Notes: a model not told the origin generated them from the letters alone. A DNA stretch of 64,000 nucleotides from Novosphingobium sp. IK01 (GCF_033242265.1 NZ_BTFW01000001.1:2345001-2409000), one strand, 5' to 3'. Counted from the stretch's first letter, positions 27,536 through 36,893 are shown. A program made the numbers and translations.

Positions 27536-27604
27536 CATAACTCCCGTCTGAAACATCATCTGCCCGCGATCATCGCCCCCATGGCAGCACGTGCCGAACC
27601 GGCT

Positions 27605-28672
27605 TTACTGAACCGGCGCCGCGGCGGGTGCCGCCGCGCCGTCGGTCTGGCCAGCCTGCTGCGCGACAGGGGCCGGTGCCGCGCGATGCGACAGGCGGTG
27701 AAGCCGGGGCGCCCGCGCCGGGGTATTGGCCATGGCCACCGGAGCAGCAGCAGGGGCAGAAGATGCAGGAGCCGGCGCCCCCCCCGGTGCCGGGCGGGCC
27801 AGCAGCGCCGCCGCGCTCACCGGAACGTCCTTCACGATGCCTTGTTTGTCGGCAATGCGCGGCACGGCCTGGCCACCGATGGTGATCCCGAGCGCGTCAG
27901 GGCGGCCCGTCCACAGCTTGGGATCGACCGCGTCGGCAGGCACCGTCCAGGTCTCGCCCTTGGCCAGAAGCTTCTGGACCAGCTGCTTGCCCGCGCCATC
28001 GTAGAACTTGACCCAGATGCGGTCCTGAAGCGCGGTGAACACCACCGGCCCCCCCGGCACCGGAGCGGGCGCTGGCGCCGCCGTGGGCGCTGCGGCCGGC
28101 TGCGAGGCCGCAACAGCCGGCTTGGGCTCCTCGGGAGAGACCAGAGCGGGCAGTTCGGCCGAGGGCCAGTAGTAGCTGCGCCAGAACACCAGCCCCAGCC
28201 CGATCACCGCCACGACCAGCAACCCGGCCAGCCAGCTGACCAGGCGCGTGGGCGTCTTGGCCGGATCGCCGGCCTCGAACTGGTGGATCACGCGCGGCTC
28301 GGGCGCCGGGCCGCGGGCGCCGAGTTCGGCGCGGACCGTCTCGGCCATCGCGATCTCGTCGAGCCCGACCGCCTTGGCATAGCTGCGGGCAAAGCCCAGC
28401 GCATAGGGGCGTCCGGGCAGCGTGCCATAATCCCCGGCTTCAAGCGCCTCGACATGGCGGGCGGTGATCCGGGTGCGGGCCGCAATGTCCTTGACCGAAA
28501 GCCCCTGCGCCTCGCGCGCGGCGCGCAGGCTGGCGCCCGCACGCATCTTGCCTGCCAGGGCCCCCGCCCCAGCCGGGCCAGCCGAATCGCGCCCGGTATC
28601 GGGCGAGGTGGAATGGAAATCGTTACCGTTCGAGTCGCTCAAGGCGCGGCTCCCGTTATCTGTGCTTGTCAT
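27605..28672 (-). CDS. RodZ-like helix-turn-helix membrane protein
   Basis: 355 residues with the RodZ architecture. A cytoplasmic Cro/C1-type HTH lies at about 43-110 (LRAAREAQGLSVKDIAARTR, then GRPYALGFARSYAKAVGLD). A single membrane segment lies near 150-172 (LVSWLAGLLVVAVIGLGLVF). An Ala/Pro linker follows, then a periplasmic DUF4115 domain (RIWVKFYDGAGKQLVQKLLA to LGITIGGQAVPRI) and a low-complexity Ala/Pro tail. RodZ connects MreB to the cell-wall elongation machinery; that role is inferred from architecture. Confidence 0.87.
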   Translation of the reverse strand: MTSTDNGSRALSDSNGNDFHSTSPDTGRDSAGPAGAGALAGKMRAGASLRAAREAQGLSVKDIAARTRITARHVEALEAGDYGTLPGRPYALGFARSYAKAVGLDEIAMAETVRAELGARGPAPEPRVIHQFEAGDPAKTPTRLVSWLAGLLVVAVIGLGLVFWRSYYWPSAELPALVSPEEPKPAVAASQPAAAPTAAPAPAPVPGGPVVFTALQDRIWVKFYDGAGKQLVQKLLAKGETWTVPADAVDPKLWTGRPDALGITIGGQAVPRIADKQGIVKDVPVSAAALLARPAPGGAPAPASSAPAAAPVAMANTPARAPRLHRLSHRAAPAPVAQQAGQTDGAAAPAAAPVQ

Positions 28673-28847
28673 GCGACCCGTAAACCGACCGAACCTGCAA
28701 ACCGAATGTCAGGCCAACCATGAATCCAGCCACTGTCCGGATGGCTTTTGACATGGTGAACGTCCGTTAGGAAGGGATCGTTGCAATTGCGCGAAAGTCA
28801 ACCATTTTGCGGTGCGGCATGACCCCTGAACGGCAGGCCGGGCCGGC

Positions 28848-31121
28848 TCAGTCGCAATCGATGCCATGCGCGCTGGCCCAGTCGGCCAGGGCCTGCCGGA
28901 TGTCTGCCGGAGGATGGGCCAGCCAGTCGTCCATCGCCGCGCGTATCTGGCCCAGATCGACCTGCTGGATCAGTTCCTTGATCGGCCCGACCGCCGCCGG
29001 GGTGATCGACAGGCGGGTGATGCCAAGGCCCAGCAGGGCCAGCGCCTCCATCCGCCGTCCGCCCATTTCGCCACAGACCGTCAGCTTGGTGTCGAACGGC
29101 GCGATCGTGCGGACCACCCGTGCCAGGAACCGCAGGATCGCCAGGCTCAGCCAGTCATAGCGTTCGGCCAGCTTGGGATGGGCGCGATCGGCCGCGAACA
29201 GGAACTGGGTGAGGTCGTTGGTGCCGATCGACAGGAACGCCAGACGCGGCGCCAGCAGGTCGAGGCATTCGGCCAGCGCGGGCACTTCGAGCATGGCGCC
29301 ATAGCGGATCGCCTCGGGCAGGAGCTTCTTGCGCTTCTTGAGGAAGGCCAGCTGGCCATCGAAGACCGCCTTGGCCGCGTCGAACTCCCACGGTTCGGTG
29401 ACCATCGGGAACATGACCGACAGCGTGCGCCCGCCCGCCGCTTCGAGCAGGGCGCGGGCCTGGACCTTGAGCAGGCCATCGCGTTCGAGCGCCACGCGCA
29501 GCGCGCGCCAGCCCATCGCCGGATTTTCCTCGGTCTCGCCCTCGTTGTGGCGCAGATAGGGCAGCACCTTGTCGCCACCGATATCGACCGTGCGGAACAC
29601 CACCGGACGGTCTCCGGCGGCTTCGAGCACGTCGCGATAGAGCCGCGTCTGCCGCTCGCGCGCGGGGAGCGTGGCGGAAACGAGGAACTGGAACTCGGTG
29701 CGGAACAGGCCGATGCCGTCGGCCCCCGTCAGCGGGAGCATCGGCATGTCGTCGCGCAGGCCCGCGTTCATCATCACCGTGATGCGGTGGCCATCGCGCG
29801 TGACGGGCACGACATCGCGCATCCTGGCATAGTGCGCCTGCCGTTCGCGGTTCTTGGCAAAGCGCGCCTCGAAGGCCTCGACCAGGCTGGGCGCCGGGCG
29901 CACGTCGATCACGCCCTGATCGGCATCGAGCAGGAGCGTATCGCCATCGCGCACCTTGCCACGCAGCGCCCGCACGCGGCCCACCACCGGAATGCCCATC
30001 GCCCGCGCCACGATCACGACATGGGCGGTCAGCGAGCCTTCCTCGAGGATCACCCCCTTGAGGCGGCGGCGGTCGTATTCGAGCAGTTCGGCCGGGCCCA
30101 GATTGCGCGCGATCAGGATCGCGTCGGCCTTGAGCCCCATCGTCGCGGCCGTGCCCAGCTGGCCCGAGACGATCCGCAGCAGGCGGTTCGACAGGTCTTC
30201 AAGGTCGTGCATGCGGTCGGCGAGCAGCGGATCGTCGATCTGGCGCATCCGCATGCGGGTGTGCTGCTGGACGCGCTCGATGGCGGCCTCGGCGGTGAGG
30301 CCGGAATCGATCGCCTCGTTGATGCGGCGGCTCCAGCCTTCGTCGTAGGCGAACATCCGGTAGGTTTCGAGCACTTCCTCATGCTCGCCCCCGACGCCGA
30401 ATTCGGCCTGGCTGGCCATGCGGTCGATCTGTTCGCGCATGCGGTCGAAGGCGCGATAGACCCGCTGGCGCTCGGCCTCGGTGTCTTCGGCCACGACATG
30501 CTCGATCATCACGCGCGGCTGATGGAACACCGCCTGTCCGACCGCGAGGCCCTTGACCAGCGTCTGCCCGCTCAGGCGGTCGGGGCCGATCAGGTGATCG
30601 GGCACGCCCAGCACGTCCTCGTCGTCGATCAGTTCGGCATTGGCGATCAGTTCGGCCAGAACCATCGCCACGGTCTGCAAGGCCTCGATCTCGACCTCTT
30701 CATAGCGGCGCTGGTCGACATGCTGGACCGCCACCACCCCCACCGCACGCTGGCGCCGCACGATCGGCACGCCCGCGAACGAATGGAAGCGTTCCTCACC
30801 GGTTTCCGGGCGGAAGGCGAAATCGGGATGGGCGGCAGCCTCGGCGAGATTGAGCGTCTCGCTGTGCTGGGCAATCGTGCCGACAAGGCCCTCGCCCACG
30901 GCCATGCGCGTGACATGGACGGCGGCCTGTTCGAGCCCGCGCGTGGCGAAGAGTTCGAGCATCCCCTCGCGCAGGAGGTAGATCGAGCAGACCTCGCTGT
31001 TGAGGTTCTCGCCGATCACGTCGACGATGCGGTTGAGCTTGGCCTGGGCTCCAGAACGCGAGGCCATGACCTCGTGCAGGGAGGTCAGGATCGCGCGGGC
31101 AGAGGCAACAGCAGACACCAT
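28848..31121 (-). CDS. ptsP: Phosphoenolpyruvate-protein phosphotransferase of the nitrogen PTS (EI-Ntr)
   Basis: First enzyme of the regulatory PTS-Ntr relay: autophosphorylates from PEP and passes phosphate to NPr. 757 residues. The N-terminal GAF domain (about 10-160: LNSEVCSIYLLREGMLELFA) is the glutamine-sensing module in this family. The phosphohistidine domain has LTAHVVIVARAMGIPVV. The PEP-binding barrel has GADGIGLFRTEFQFL, SIGTNDLTQFLFAADR and VCGEMGGRRMEALALLGLG. The usual alphaproteobacterial neighbour lysC is absent here. Confidence 0.95.
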   Translation of the reverse strand: MVSAVASARAILTSLHEVMASRSGAQAKLNRIVDVIGENLNSEVCSIYLLREGMLELFATRGLEQAAVHVTRMAVGEGLVGTIAQHSETLNLAEAAAHPDFAFRPETGEERFHSFAGVPIVRRQRAVGVVAVQHVDQRRYEEVEIEALQTVAMVLAELIANAELIDDEDVLGVPDHLIGPDRLSGQTLVKGLAVGQAVFHQPRVMIEHVVAEDTEAERQRVYRAFDRMREQIDRMASQAEFGVGGEHEEVLETYRMFAYDEGWSRRINEAIDSGLTAEAAIERVQQHTRMRMRQIDDPLLADRMHDLEDLSNRLLRIVSGQLGTAATMGLKADAILIARNLGPAELLEYDRRRLKGVILEEGSLTAHVVIVARAMGIPVVGRVRALRGKVRDGDTLLLDADQGVIDVRPAPSLVEAFEARFAKNRERQAHYARMRDVVPVTRDGHRITVMMNAGLRDDMPMLPLTGADGIGLFRTEFQFLVSATLPARERQTRLYRDVLEAAGDRPVVFRTVDIGGDKVLPYLRHNEGETEENPAMGWRALRVALERDGLLKVQARALLEAAGGRTLSVMFPMVTEPWEFDAAKAVFDGQLAFLKKRKKLLPEAIRYGAMLEVPALAECLDLLAPRLAFLSIGTNDLTQFLFAADRAHPKLAERYDWLSLAILRFLARVVRTIAPFDTKLTVCGEMGGRRMEALALLGLGITRLSITPAAVGPIKELIQQVDLGQIRAAMDDWLAHPPADIRQALADWASAHGIDCD

Positions 31122-31351
31122 GGCGTTTGACTAGCGCAGGCCCGACCGTTTGAAAACGGCGCCGGATACCTCTTTGGAAATATTCGTATGCGATGTCCCG
31201 AAACCGTAAACGTTTCGGACATCCCGTCCCCTGTTGTTCGCCAGAAAGGCTGGCCTCCCGGTGGGGAAGCCAGCCTCGGACCGAAGGTTCCACACATGTG
31301 GACGACCTGTGGAAATCCTGTGTGAAATTCTGTGCAGAATTCAGGGGGAAA

Positions 31352-31540
31352 TCAGTGGATCAGCGCGAGCTCTTCCTTGATGCGCAATTTGCGCCGCTTG
31401 AGCTGGGTGAGCAGCGACATATCGGGCGAAGGACGGGACATTTCCTCGGAAATCCGCCGTTCAAGGCCCGCGTGCTTGCTCTGCAAGGCCGAGATATGGG
31501 TGGTTCCAGTAATCGTGCTTCCGTTAAGCCTGGTTTCCAT
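31352..31540 (-). CDS. YdcH/DUF465 family small protein
   Basis: 62 residues: METRLNGSTITGTTHISALQ, then a helical hairpin with the basic DUF465 core TQLKRRKLRIKEELALIH. An AGGAGG sequence 10-12 nt before the ATG fixes the start. A second, divergent DUF465 gene lies 385 bp away. The function is unknown; family members are small helical proteins common in alphaproteobacteria. The 230 bp between its stop and ptsP contain no gene. Confidence 0.88.
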   Translation of the reverse strand: METRLNGSTITGTTHISALQSKHAGLERRISEEMSRPSPDMSLLTQLKRRKLRIKEELALIH

Positions 31541-31924
31541 GTGTTGACCTCCTGAGGGGTGCGCGCCTTGCGGCCGCTGCCCGGTCAAAACCCGTGCGGG
31601 AGACATTCCCGCGCGGTTGGCCCCACCTGTTCGCGCCCTGTTTTGTTAAGCGCTTGTTGTCTAACGTCCCGGCACCTTCAGATGCCGTGCGATCGTGCCT
31701 CTCTCGTATGCTCCGATGCAGCGGGTCTTTTCCGAGTCGTCAGCAGGCGGTGCGTTGTCATGGTCCCACATTGGACGTATCTTGCAAGAGGAACAGCGCC
31801 GGATCGCTCCGTCGCCGCGTTCATGTGTAAGAAGCGGTGATGAAATGTGCACCATATGCGTTGGAACCGGCCCCGAGCATTCGGGTCATGGGCCGGCCAT
31901 GAGTTCGTCGGGGAGTTGATCTGA
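31541..31924. other. Intergenic region between the two divergent DUF465 genes
   Basis: 384 bp with no protein of plausible composition. It must hold the divergent promoters of both small genes. GC is lower than in neighbouring genes around 31630-31860. No terminator, repeat or RNA gene was recognised. Confidence 0.5.
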
Positions 31925-32122
31925 GTGACCGAAGAGGAAATGCGCAAGCGTCTTGAGGGGCTGCGCCTCGAACATCGCGACCTCGATGTCGCGATCGAAG
32001 CGCTCAGCGCCAACGGGGTGGCCGACCAGTTGCAGGTGGCCCGGCTCAAGAAGCGCAAATTGCTGCTCAAGGACCAGATCTCGATGCTGGAAGACTATCT
32101 GATTCCCGATATTATCGCCTGA
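31925..32122 (+). CDS. YdcH/DUF465 family small protein, GTG start
   Basis: 65 residues from a GTG preceded by gggagt: TEEEMRKRLEGLRLEHRDLD, then the basic core LQVARLKKRKLLLKDQISML. Clearly a paralogue of the protein at 31352-31540, with the same K-x-R-K-L core and helical-hairpin pattern. Function unknown. Confidence 0.85.
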   Translation: MTEEEMRKRLEGLRLEHRDLDVAIEALSANGVADQLQVARLKKRKLLLKDQISMLEDYLIPDIIA

Positions 32123-32297
32123 AATCAAATTGATGTCTTGAAACACCTCCCCCTTGGGGCTGTTCCGTAACGAGACAGCCCCCTTGCGGCAGGATGCCCG
32201 GCCTCCCCGCTCACTTGAGCGGCGGTAGCGTCAGGCTTAACCGGGATGGCGAGCCTGCCTGTGCGGGCCCGCTCCTCTCTCGTGTCGTACCCCGGTG

Positions 32298-32795
32298 ATG
32301 ACCTTACCCAGCGCCAATCCCCGCATTGTCGAATCGCTCTATGCCGAGGCCCTCGCCCTGGCCGATGATGCCCGTGAGCGCTTCGGGCAGTTGCGCCAGC
32401 AACAGGCCGATCAACAGGCCCGTCAGGACGACGAGGATCTGGCCAGCGTCAAGGCCCGGTGCGAGGCGCTGCGCACCACCACGCGGATCATGCATTGCCT
32501 GGCCTGGCTGCTCAATCGGCGGGCCTGGTTCGCCGGCGAGCTGACCGAGCAGCAATTGCGCCGCCATGGCCGCCTGATCGCGCATTTTCCCGCCAGCGAT
32601 CCGGCTGCGGTCAGCGAGTTTTCGCCTGCCGTCCAGCGGGTCGTCCATGCCAGCGAACGCCTCTACGAACGCATCGGCCGTCTCGACGAAGCCTGGCAGC
32701 GCTGGCCCGGCCCCTCTCCCGAACAGGCTGGCGCCAGCCCCACCATCACCCGCCTGCGCGAACGGCTGGTCCAGGCCATGGCCCGCGCGGGCTGA
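32298..32795 (+). CDS. rcdA: DUF1465 family protein, RcdA-like
   Basis: 165 residues, mainly helical, with ESLYAEALALADDARERFGQ, LRTTTRIMHCLAWLLNRRAW and QRVVHASERLYERIGRLDEAW, characteristic of DUF1465. In Caulobacter the family member RcdA is an adaptor for cell-cycle-dependent ClpXP proteolysis of CtrA and other substrates. The assignment to that role here is by family only. The ATG at 32298 is preferred; a GTG at 32295 is one codon upstream. The gene is followed at once by the MBL-fold hydrolase gene. Confidence 0.82.
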   Translation: MTLPSANPRIVESLYAEALALADDARERFGQLRQQQADQQARQDDEDLASVKARCEALRTTTRIMHCLAWLLNRRAWFAGELTEQQLRRHGRLIAHFPASDPAAVSEFSPAVQRVVHASERLYERIGRLDEAWQRWPGPSPEQAGASPTITRLRERLVQAMARAG

Positions 32796-32845
32796 CCCGC
32801 GCGAAGATTGCAGCGGGCGCCGGTAATCTCCATAGAGCGCTGGCA

Positions 32846-33766
32846 ATGGCCAGTTCCTCTCTTCCCGACCGTTCCACGTGGAACACCGGCATCGCCGTGT
32901 CGCTCGAACCGCTCGTGCGCCGCGTGCTGGCCCCCAATGCCTCGCCCTATACCTATACCGGCACGCAGACCTATCTGGTCGGGACGGGCGCCGATGTGGC
33001 GGTGATCGATCCGGGCCCGGACGGAACAGGCGCCCCGAACCATGCCGACACCAGCGCGCAAGGCCATGTCGAGGCGATCATGCAGGCCGTGGGAAGCGCG
33101 CGCGTGGCGGCCATCGTGTGCACCCACACCCACCGCGACCACAGCCCGGCCTCGCGCCCGCTCGCCGCGCTGACCGGGGCGCCGATCATCGGTTGCGCGC
33201 CGCTCGCGCTCGACGACAGCGGCCCGCGCGCCGACGCGGCCTTCGACCCCGACTATCAGCCCGACCGCGTGCTGGCCGATGGCGAGACACTGCGCGGCCA
33301 GGGCTGGACACTGGAAGCCGTGGCCACGCCGGGCCATACCAGCAACCACTTGTGCCTCGCCCTGCGCGAAAGCGGCGCGCTGTTCACCGGCGATCATGTG
33401 ATGGGCTGGTCCACCAGTGTCGTCTCGCCCCCCGATGGCGACATGGCCGCCTACATGGCCTCGCTCCAGAAGCTCTATGAACGGGCGCAGGACCGGGTCT
33501 ATTATCCCGCCCATGGCGACCCGATCTTCAATCCGCACCAGTTCGTACGCGGGATGATGGGCCATCGCCGCCAGCGCGAGCGCCAGATCCTGCGCCTGCT
33601 CGAAACCGGGCAACTGGCGATTCCCGCGATGGTCGAACAGATGTACAAGGGCCTGAACCCGCACCTGCACGGCGCGGCTGGCCGCTCCGTGCTCGCCCAC
33701 CTCATCGATCTGGAACGACAGGGGCGGGTCGTTCGTTGGGAAGAACAATGGTCGATCCCGTCCTGA
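32846..33766 (+). CDS. MBL-fold metallohydrolase, LACTB2-like
   Basis: 306 residues. The beta-lactamase domain has the zinc motif THTHRDHSPASRPL (HxHxDH), then ATPGHTSNHLCLAL, FTGDHVMGWSTSVVSPPDGD and YYPAHGDPI. A C-terminal winged-helix segment follows (GLNPHLHGAAGRSVLAHLI). This layout matches LACTB2/glyoxalase II-like hydrolases, whose bacterial substrates are mostly unassigned. The gene contains a parS-like site near its 5' end. The DUF4230 gene overlaps its 3' end by 19 bp. Confidence 0.9.
   Translation: MASSSLPDRSTWNTGIAVSLEPLVRRVLAPNASPYTYTGTQTYLVGTGADVAVIDPGPDGTGAPNHADTSAQGHVEAIMQAVGSARVAAIVCTHTHRDHSPASRPLAALTGAPIIGCAPLALDDSGPRADAAFDPDYQPDRVLADGETLRGQGWTLEAVATPGHTSNHLCLALRESGALFTGDHVMGWSTSVVSPPDGDMAAYMASLQKLYERAQDRVYYPAHGDPIFNPHQFVRGMMGHRRQRERQILRLLETGQLAIPAMVEQMYKGLNPHLHGAAGRSVLAHLIDLERQGRVVRWEEQWSIPS
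32870..32885. promoter_or_regulatory. parS: parS-like ParB-binding site, isolated copy
   Basis: cgttccacgtggaaca matches the alphaproteobacterial parS consensus tgtttcacgtgaaaca at the central cacgtg and both gttyc/graac arms. It lies inside the MBL-fold coding sequence, about 26 kb from the parAB cluster. Confidence 0.75.
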
Positions 33767-34422
33767 CACCCGCCCCCGCGCCAGCTTCGGCGTCCTCCCC
33801 TGCCCGCAGCAGCCTGCGACAGATCGTGCTGCCGTGGTTCCTCTTCGCGCTGGCCCTCGCGCTGGCCGGATTCCTGGGCTGGCGGCTGTGGCAACCGGCG
33901 GACGCGGGCGATCCGCTGGCGACCAGCCTTGTCGCCTTCGAGCGGCAGAACAGCCTGACCGTGTTCAGCGCCGAACTGGCCCCGGTGGTGTCGAGCGACG
34001 ACAGCCGCTTGTTCGGGCTGGTCAAGGCCAAGCAGGTCGCGGTGATCCCCGCGCGGATCGACTACACGGTCGATCTGGCCGCGGTGGACCGCAACCGCAT
34101 GCGCTGGGATGCGGCGACCAAAACCCTGACCGTGCGCCTGCCCCCGCTGCGCCTGAGCCGCCCCAACCTCGACGAGGCCCGCGCGCAGTACTTGCGCGAG
34201 GGCATGTGGATCGGGCGCGAGGCACAGGACAAGCTGACCCGCGAGAACACCCTGATGGCCGAGCGTCTGGCCGGCCAGCAGGCCGCCAATCCCGTGCTGA
34301 TGGGCCTTGCCCGCAATGCCGCGAAGGACGCGGTACGCCAGAACCTGGCGATCCCGATGCAGGTGGCCGGTTTTGGCGGGGTGACCGTAACCGTTACCAT
34401 TGATGGCGAAAGCACCGGCTAG
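33748..34422 (+). CDS. DUF4230 domain membrane-anchored protein
   Basis: 224 residues with one N-terminal membrane segment (LRQIVLPWFLFALALALAGF, about residues 23-45) and a probable periplasmic DUF4230 domain. That domain shows SLTVFSAELAPVVSSDDSRL, IDYTVDLAAVDRNRMRWDAA and TLTVRLPPLRLSRPNLD. The ATG at 33748 has gggaag upstream; a TTG at 33736 would add four residues. Function of the family is unknown. It overlaps the MBL-fold gene, so the two are probably co-expressed. Confidence 0.85.
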   Translation: MVDPVLTPAPAPASASSPARSSLRQIVLPWFLFALALALAGFLGWRLWQPADAGDPLATSLVAFERQNSLTVFSAELAPVVSSDDSRLFGLVKAKQVAVIPARIDYTVDLAAVDRNRMRWDAATKTLTVRLPPLRLSRPNLDEARAQYLREGMWIGREAQDKLTRENTLMAERLAGQQAANPVLMGLARNAAKDAVRQNLAIPMQVAGFGGVTVTVTIDGESTG

Positions 34423-34535
34423 GCGACCAGAACGCCCGATTGCACTTGGCACGCAGGCCCTGCGCCCCTAAGTCGCGCGCCATGTGAACAGGACACCGGG
34501 GCCCTTTCGTGGATCACCGGGATGGAGGAGCAACC

Positions 34536-35522
34536 ATGACGGCCCAGCCCACCAATCTTGCCGGTCTCGATCTGCGCGCCGAGATCGACCGCCTGCGCAA
34601 GGAACGCAATGCGGTGATCCTCGCGCACTATTACCAGCGTCCCGAAATTCAGGATCTGGCCGATTTCGTGGGCGATTCGCTCGAACTTTCGCGCAAGGCG
34701 GCGGCAACCGACGCCGACGTGATCGCCTTTTGCGGCGTGAAGTTCATGGCCGAGACCGCCAAGATCCTGAGCCCGGAAAAGATCGTGGTCCTGCCCGATC
34801 TCGACGCCGGGTGCAGCCTTGAGGATTCCTGCCCGCCCGACCAGTTCGCGGCCTTCCGCGCGGCGCATCCCGATCATATCGCGCTCACCTACATCAACTG
34901 CTCGACCGAAGTGAAGGCGCTGTCCGACGTCATCGTCACCTCGTCGAGCGCCGAAAAGATCCTCGCGGGCATCCCGCTCGACCAGAAGATCATCTTCGGG
35001 CCCGACCGCCATCTGGGCGGCTATCTCAACCGCAAGATGGGCCGCGACATGCTGCTCTGGCCGGGCGTGTGCATCGTCCACGAGGCCTTCAGCGAGACCG
35101 AACTGCTCAAGCTCAAGGCCCAGCACCCCGGCGCGCCGATTGCTGCGCACCCCGAATGCCCGGCCCATATCGTCGACCATGCCGACTATGTGGGTTCGAC
35201 CAGCGGCATCCTCGACTATGCCAAGGCGATGAGCGGCGACACGCTGATCGTGGCGACCGAGCCGCACATCATCCACCAGATGGAACTGGCCATGCCGGGC
35301 AAGACTTTCATCGGGGCGCCCGGTGCCGACGGCAACTGCAACTGCAACATCTGCCCCTACATGGCGCTCAACACGCTCGAAAAGCTCTACCTCGCGCTGC
35401 GCGACCTGACCCCGCGCATCGAGATCGAGGAAGGCCTGCGGCTGCAAGCCAAGAAGAGCCTCGACGCGATGCTGGCCATGGCCAGCGGCACGGTCGGCCT
35501 GGGCGATCTGGGCCCGCGCTGA
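34536..35522 (+). CDS. nadA: Quinolinate synthase
   Basis: Condenses iminoaspartate with dihydroxyacetone phosphate to quinolinate in de novo NAD synthesis. 328 residues; the ATG at 34536 follows a clear ggagg site. Landmarks are VILAHYYQRPEIQDLADFVG, FCGVKFMAETAKIL, DLDAGCSLEDSCP and HPECPAHI. The C-terminal Cys cluster GNCNCNICPYMALNTLEKLY helps ligate the [4Fe-4S] centre. nadB and nadC are not adjacent. A terminator follows. Confidence 0.96.
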   Translation: MTAQPTNLAGLDLRAEIDRLRKERNAVILAHYYQRPEIQDLADFVGDSLELSRKAAATDADVIAFCGVKFMAETAKILSPEKIVVLPDLDAGCSLEDSCPPDQFAAFRAAHPDHIALTYINCSTEVKALSDVIVTSSSAEKILAGIPLDQKIIFGPDRHLGGYLNRKMGRDMLLWPGVCIVHEAFSETELLKLKAQHPGAPIAAHPECPAHIVDHADYVGSTSGILDYAKAMSGDTLIVATEPHIIHQMELAMPGKTFIGAPGADGNCNCNICPYMALNTLEKLYLALRDLTPRIEIEEGLRLQAKKSLDAMLAMASGTVGLGDLGPR

Positions 35523-35533
35523 GGTTTTTTGCA

Positions 35534-35586
35534 AGGCTGCGTGGCGCAAGGCGAGAACCTTGCACCACGCAGCCTCATGTTTTGTT
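35534..35586 (+). terminator. Rho-independent terminator after nadA
   Basis: aggctgcgtgg and ccttgc arms pair in a long stem (35534-35551 with 35558-35575, one mismatch) and are followed by a T-rich stretch, catgttttgtttt. Confidence 0.75.
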
Positions 35587-35712
35587 TTCGACTGCCATCA
35601 AAAGCTTTCCCACCGGGGGCTTGCCGGATCGTGGGCCATGCGCCCATTTGAGTTGCAATTGACAACGCATTTTGCAACGCTCTTCCGCAGCACGCTCCCA
35701 GCGAGGACAATC

Positions 35713-36825
35713 ATGGCAGACACGACCGCACTCGATCCCCTGTTCCAGCCGCTCGCGCTTGGCGCCATCGCGGCCCCCAACCGCATCCTGATGGCGCCCC
35801 TCACCCGTGGCCGCGCCGGGCGCGATGGCGTGCCCACGCCGATCATGGCCCAATACTATGCCCAGCGCGCCAGCGCCGGGCTGATCATTTCCGAAGCCAC
35901 CGGCATCAGCCGCGAAGGCCTTGGCTGGCCTTATGCGCCGGGCCTGTGGACCGCACAGCAGGTCGAAGGGTGGAAGCCGGTGACCGAGGCGCTCCACAAG
36001 GCCGGGGGCCGCGTGGTCGCCCAGCTCTGGCACATGGGCCGCGTGGTCCATTCCGATTTCAACGATGGCCAGCCGCCGGTCTCGGCCTCGGCCACCCGCG
36101 TTCCGGGCCATGTCCATACCTATGAAGGCCGCAAGGACGCGGTCGTTGCCCGCCCGCTGCGCATCGACGAGATGCCCCGCCTGCTCGACGACTATGCCCG
36201 CGCCGCGCAGAACGCCAAGCTCGCCGGGTTCGACGGCGTGCAGCTCCATGCCGCCAATGGCTACCTGATCGACCAGTTCCTGCGCGATTCGTCGAACCTG
36301 CGCGACGACGATTACGGCGGCAGCCCGGAAAACCGCGTGCGCCTGCTGCGCGAAGTGACCCAGCGGCTGATCGAAGTCTGGGGCGCGGATCGCGTCTCGG
36401 TCCGTCTCTCGCCCAATGGCGACAGCCAGGGGGTCGACGACAGCAACCCGGCGGCAGTGTTCTCGGTCGCCGCACAGGCGCTTCAGGATCTGGGCATCGG
36501 CTTCCTCGAACTGCGCCAGCCGGGGCCGGACGGCACTTTCGGATCGACCGACGTTCCCCCGCAGGACGCGCTGATCCGCTCGATCTACAAGGGCCCGCTG
36601 GTGCTCAACAGCGACTATACCCCGCAGGCCGCCGCCGCCGACGTGGCCTCGGGCCGGGCCGATGCGATCAGCTTCGGGCGTCCGTTCATCTCCAACCCCG
36701 ATCTGGTCGAGCGCATCCGCAAGGGCGCCCCGCTCGCCCCCAACAAGGGCGCGCCGGAAACCTGGTACTTCCCGGTTCCCGAAGGCTATGCCGACTATCC
36801 CACGCTCGCGCAGGAAGTCGCCTGA
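35713..36825 (+). CDS. Old Yellow Enzyme family NADH:flavin oxidoreductase / alkene reductase
   Basis: FMN-dependent ene-reductase. 370 residues from MADTTALDPLFQPLALG. Landmarks are NRILMAPLTRGRA, AQLWHMGRVVHSDF with FMN/active-site residues, FDGVQLHAANGYLIDQFLRD with the H-x-x-N pair, DDYGGSPENRVRLL, and FGRPFISNPDLVERI near the C-terminus. It resembles NemA-type reductases of electrophiles such as N-ethylmaleimide or nitro compounds. The physiological substrate is unknown. Confidence 0.93.
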   Translation: MADTTALDPLFQPLALGAIAAPNRILMAPLTRGRAGRDGVPTPIMAQYYAQRASAGLIISEATGISREGLGWPYAPGLWTAQQVEGWKPVTEALHKAGGRVVAQLWHMGRVVHSDFNDGQPPVSASATRVPGHVHTYEGRKDAVVARPLRIDEMPRLLDDYARAAQNAKLAGFDGVQLHAANGYLIDQFLRDSSNLRDDDYGGSPENRVRLLREVTQRLIEVWGADRVSVRLSPNGDSQGVDDSNPAAVFSVAAQALQDLGIGFLELRQPGPDGTFGSTDVPPQDALIRSIYKGPLVLNSDYTPQAAAADVASGRADAISFGRPFISNPDLVERIRKGAPLAPNKGAPETWYFPVPEGYADYPTLAQEVA

Positions 36826-36836
36826 CGGAAACCATC

Positions 36837-36877
36837 GGCGGCCCGGCGCAGGCAGGCTTGCCCTGCGCCGGGCCGCC
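36837..36877. repeat. Strong GC-rich hairpin between the OYE gene and the next small gene
   Basis: ggcggcccggcgcagg pairs perfectly (16 bp) with its complement across a 9-nt loop. There is no T-run, so it could act as a Rho-assisted stop, an RNA stabiliser or an attenuator. Confidence 0.65.
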
Positions 36878-36893
36878 ATGGCAAAGCCCCGCC

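Noticed and set aside
26348..28723. Very long open frame antisense to cpoB and rodZ
   Set aside because: Low-complexity Arg/Gly/Ala translation typical of the antisense strand of GC-rich genes; real genes lie on the minus strand.
28866..31130. Long open frame antisense to ptsP
   Set aside because: Mirrors the ptsP codon pattern, with no recognisable domain; ptsP is clear on the other strand.
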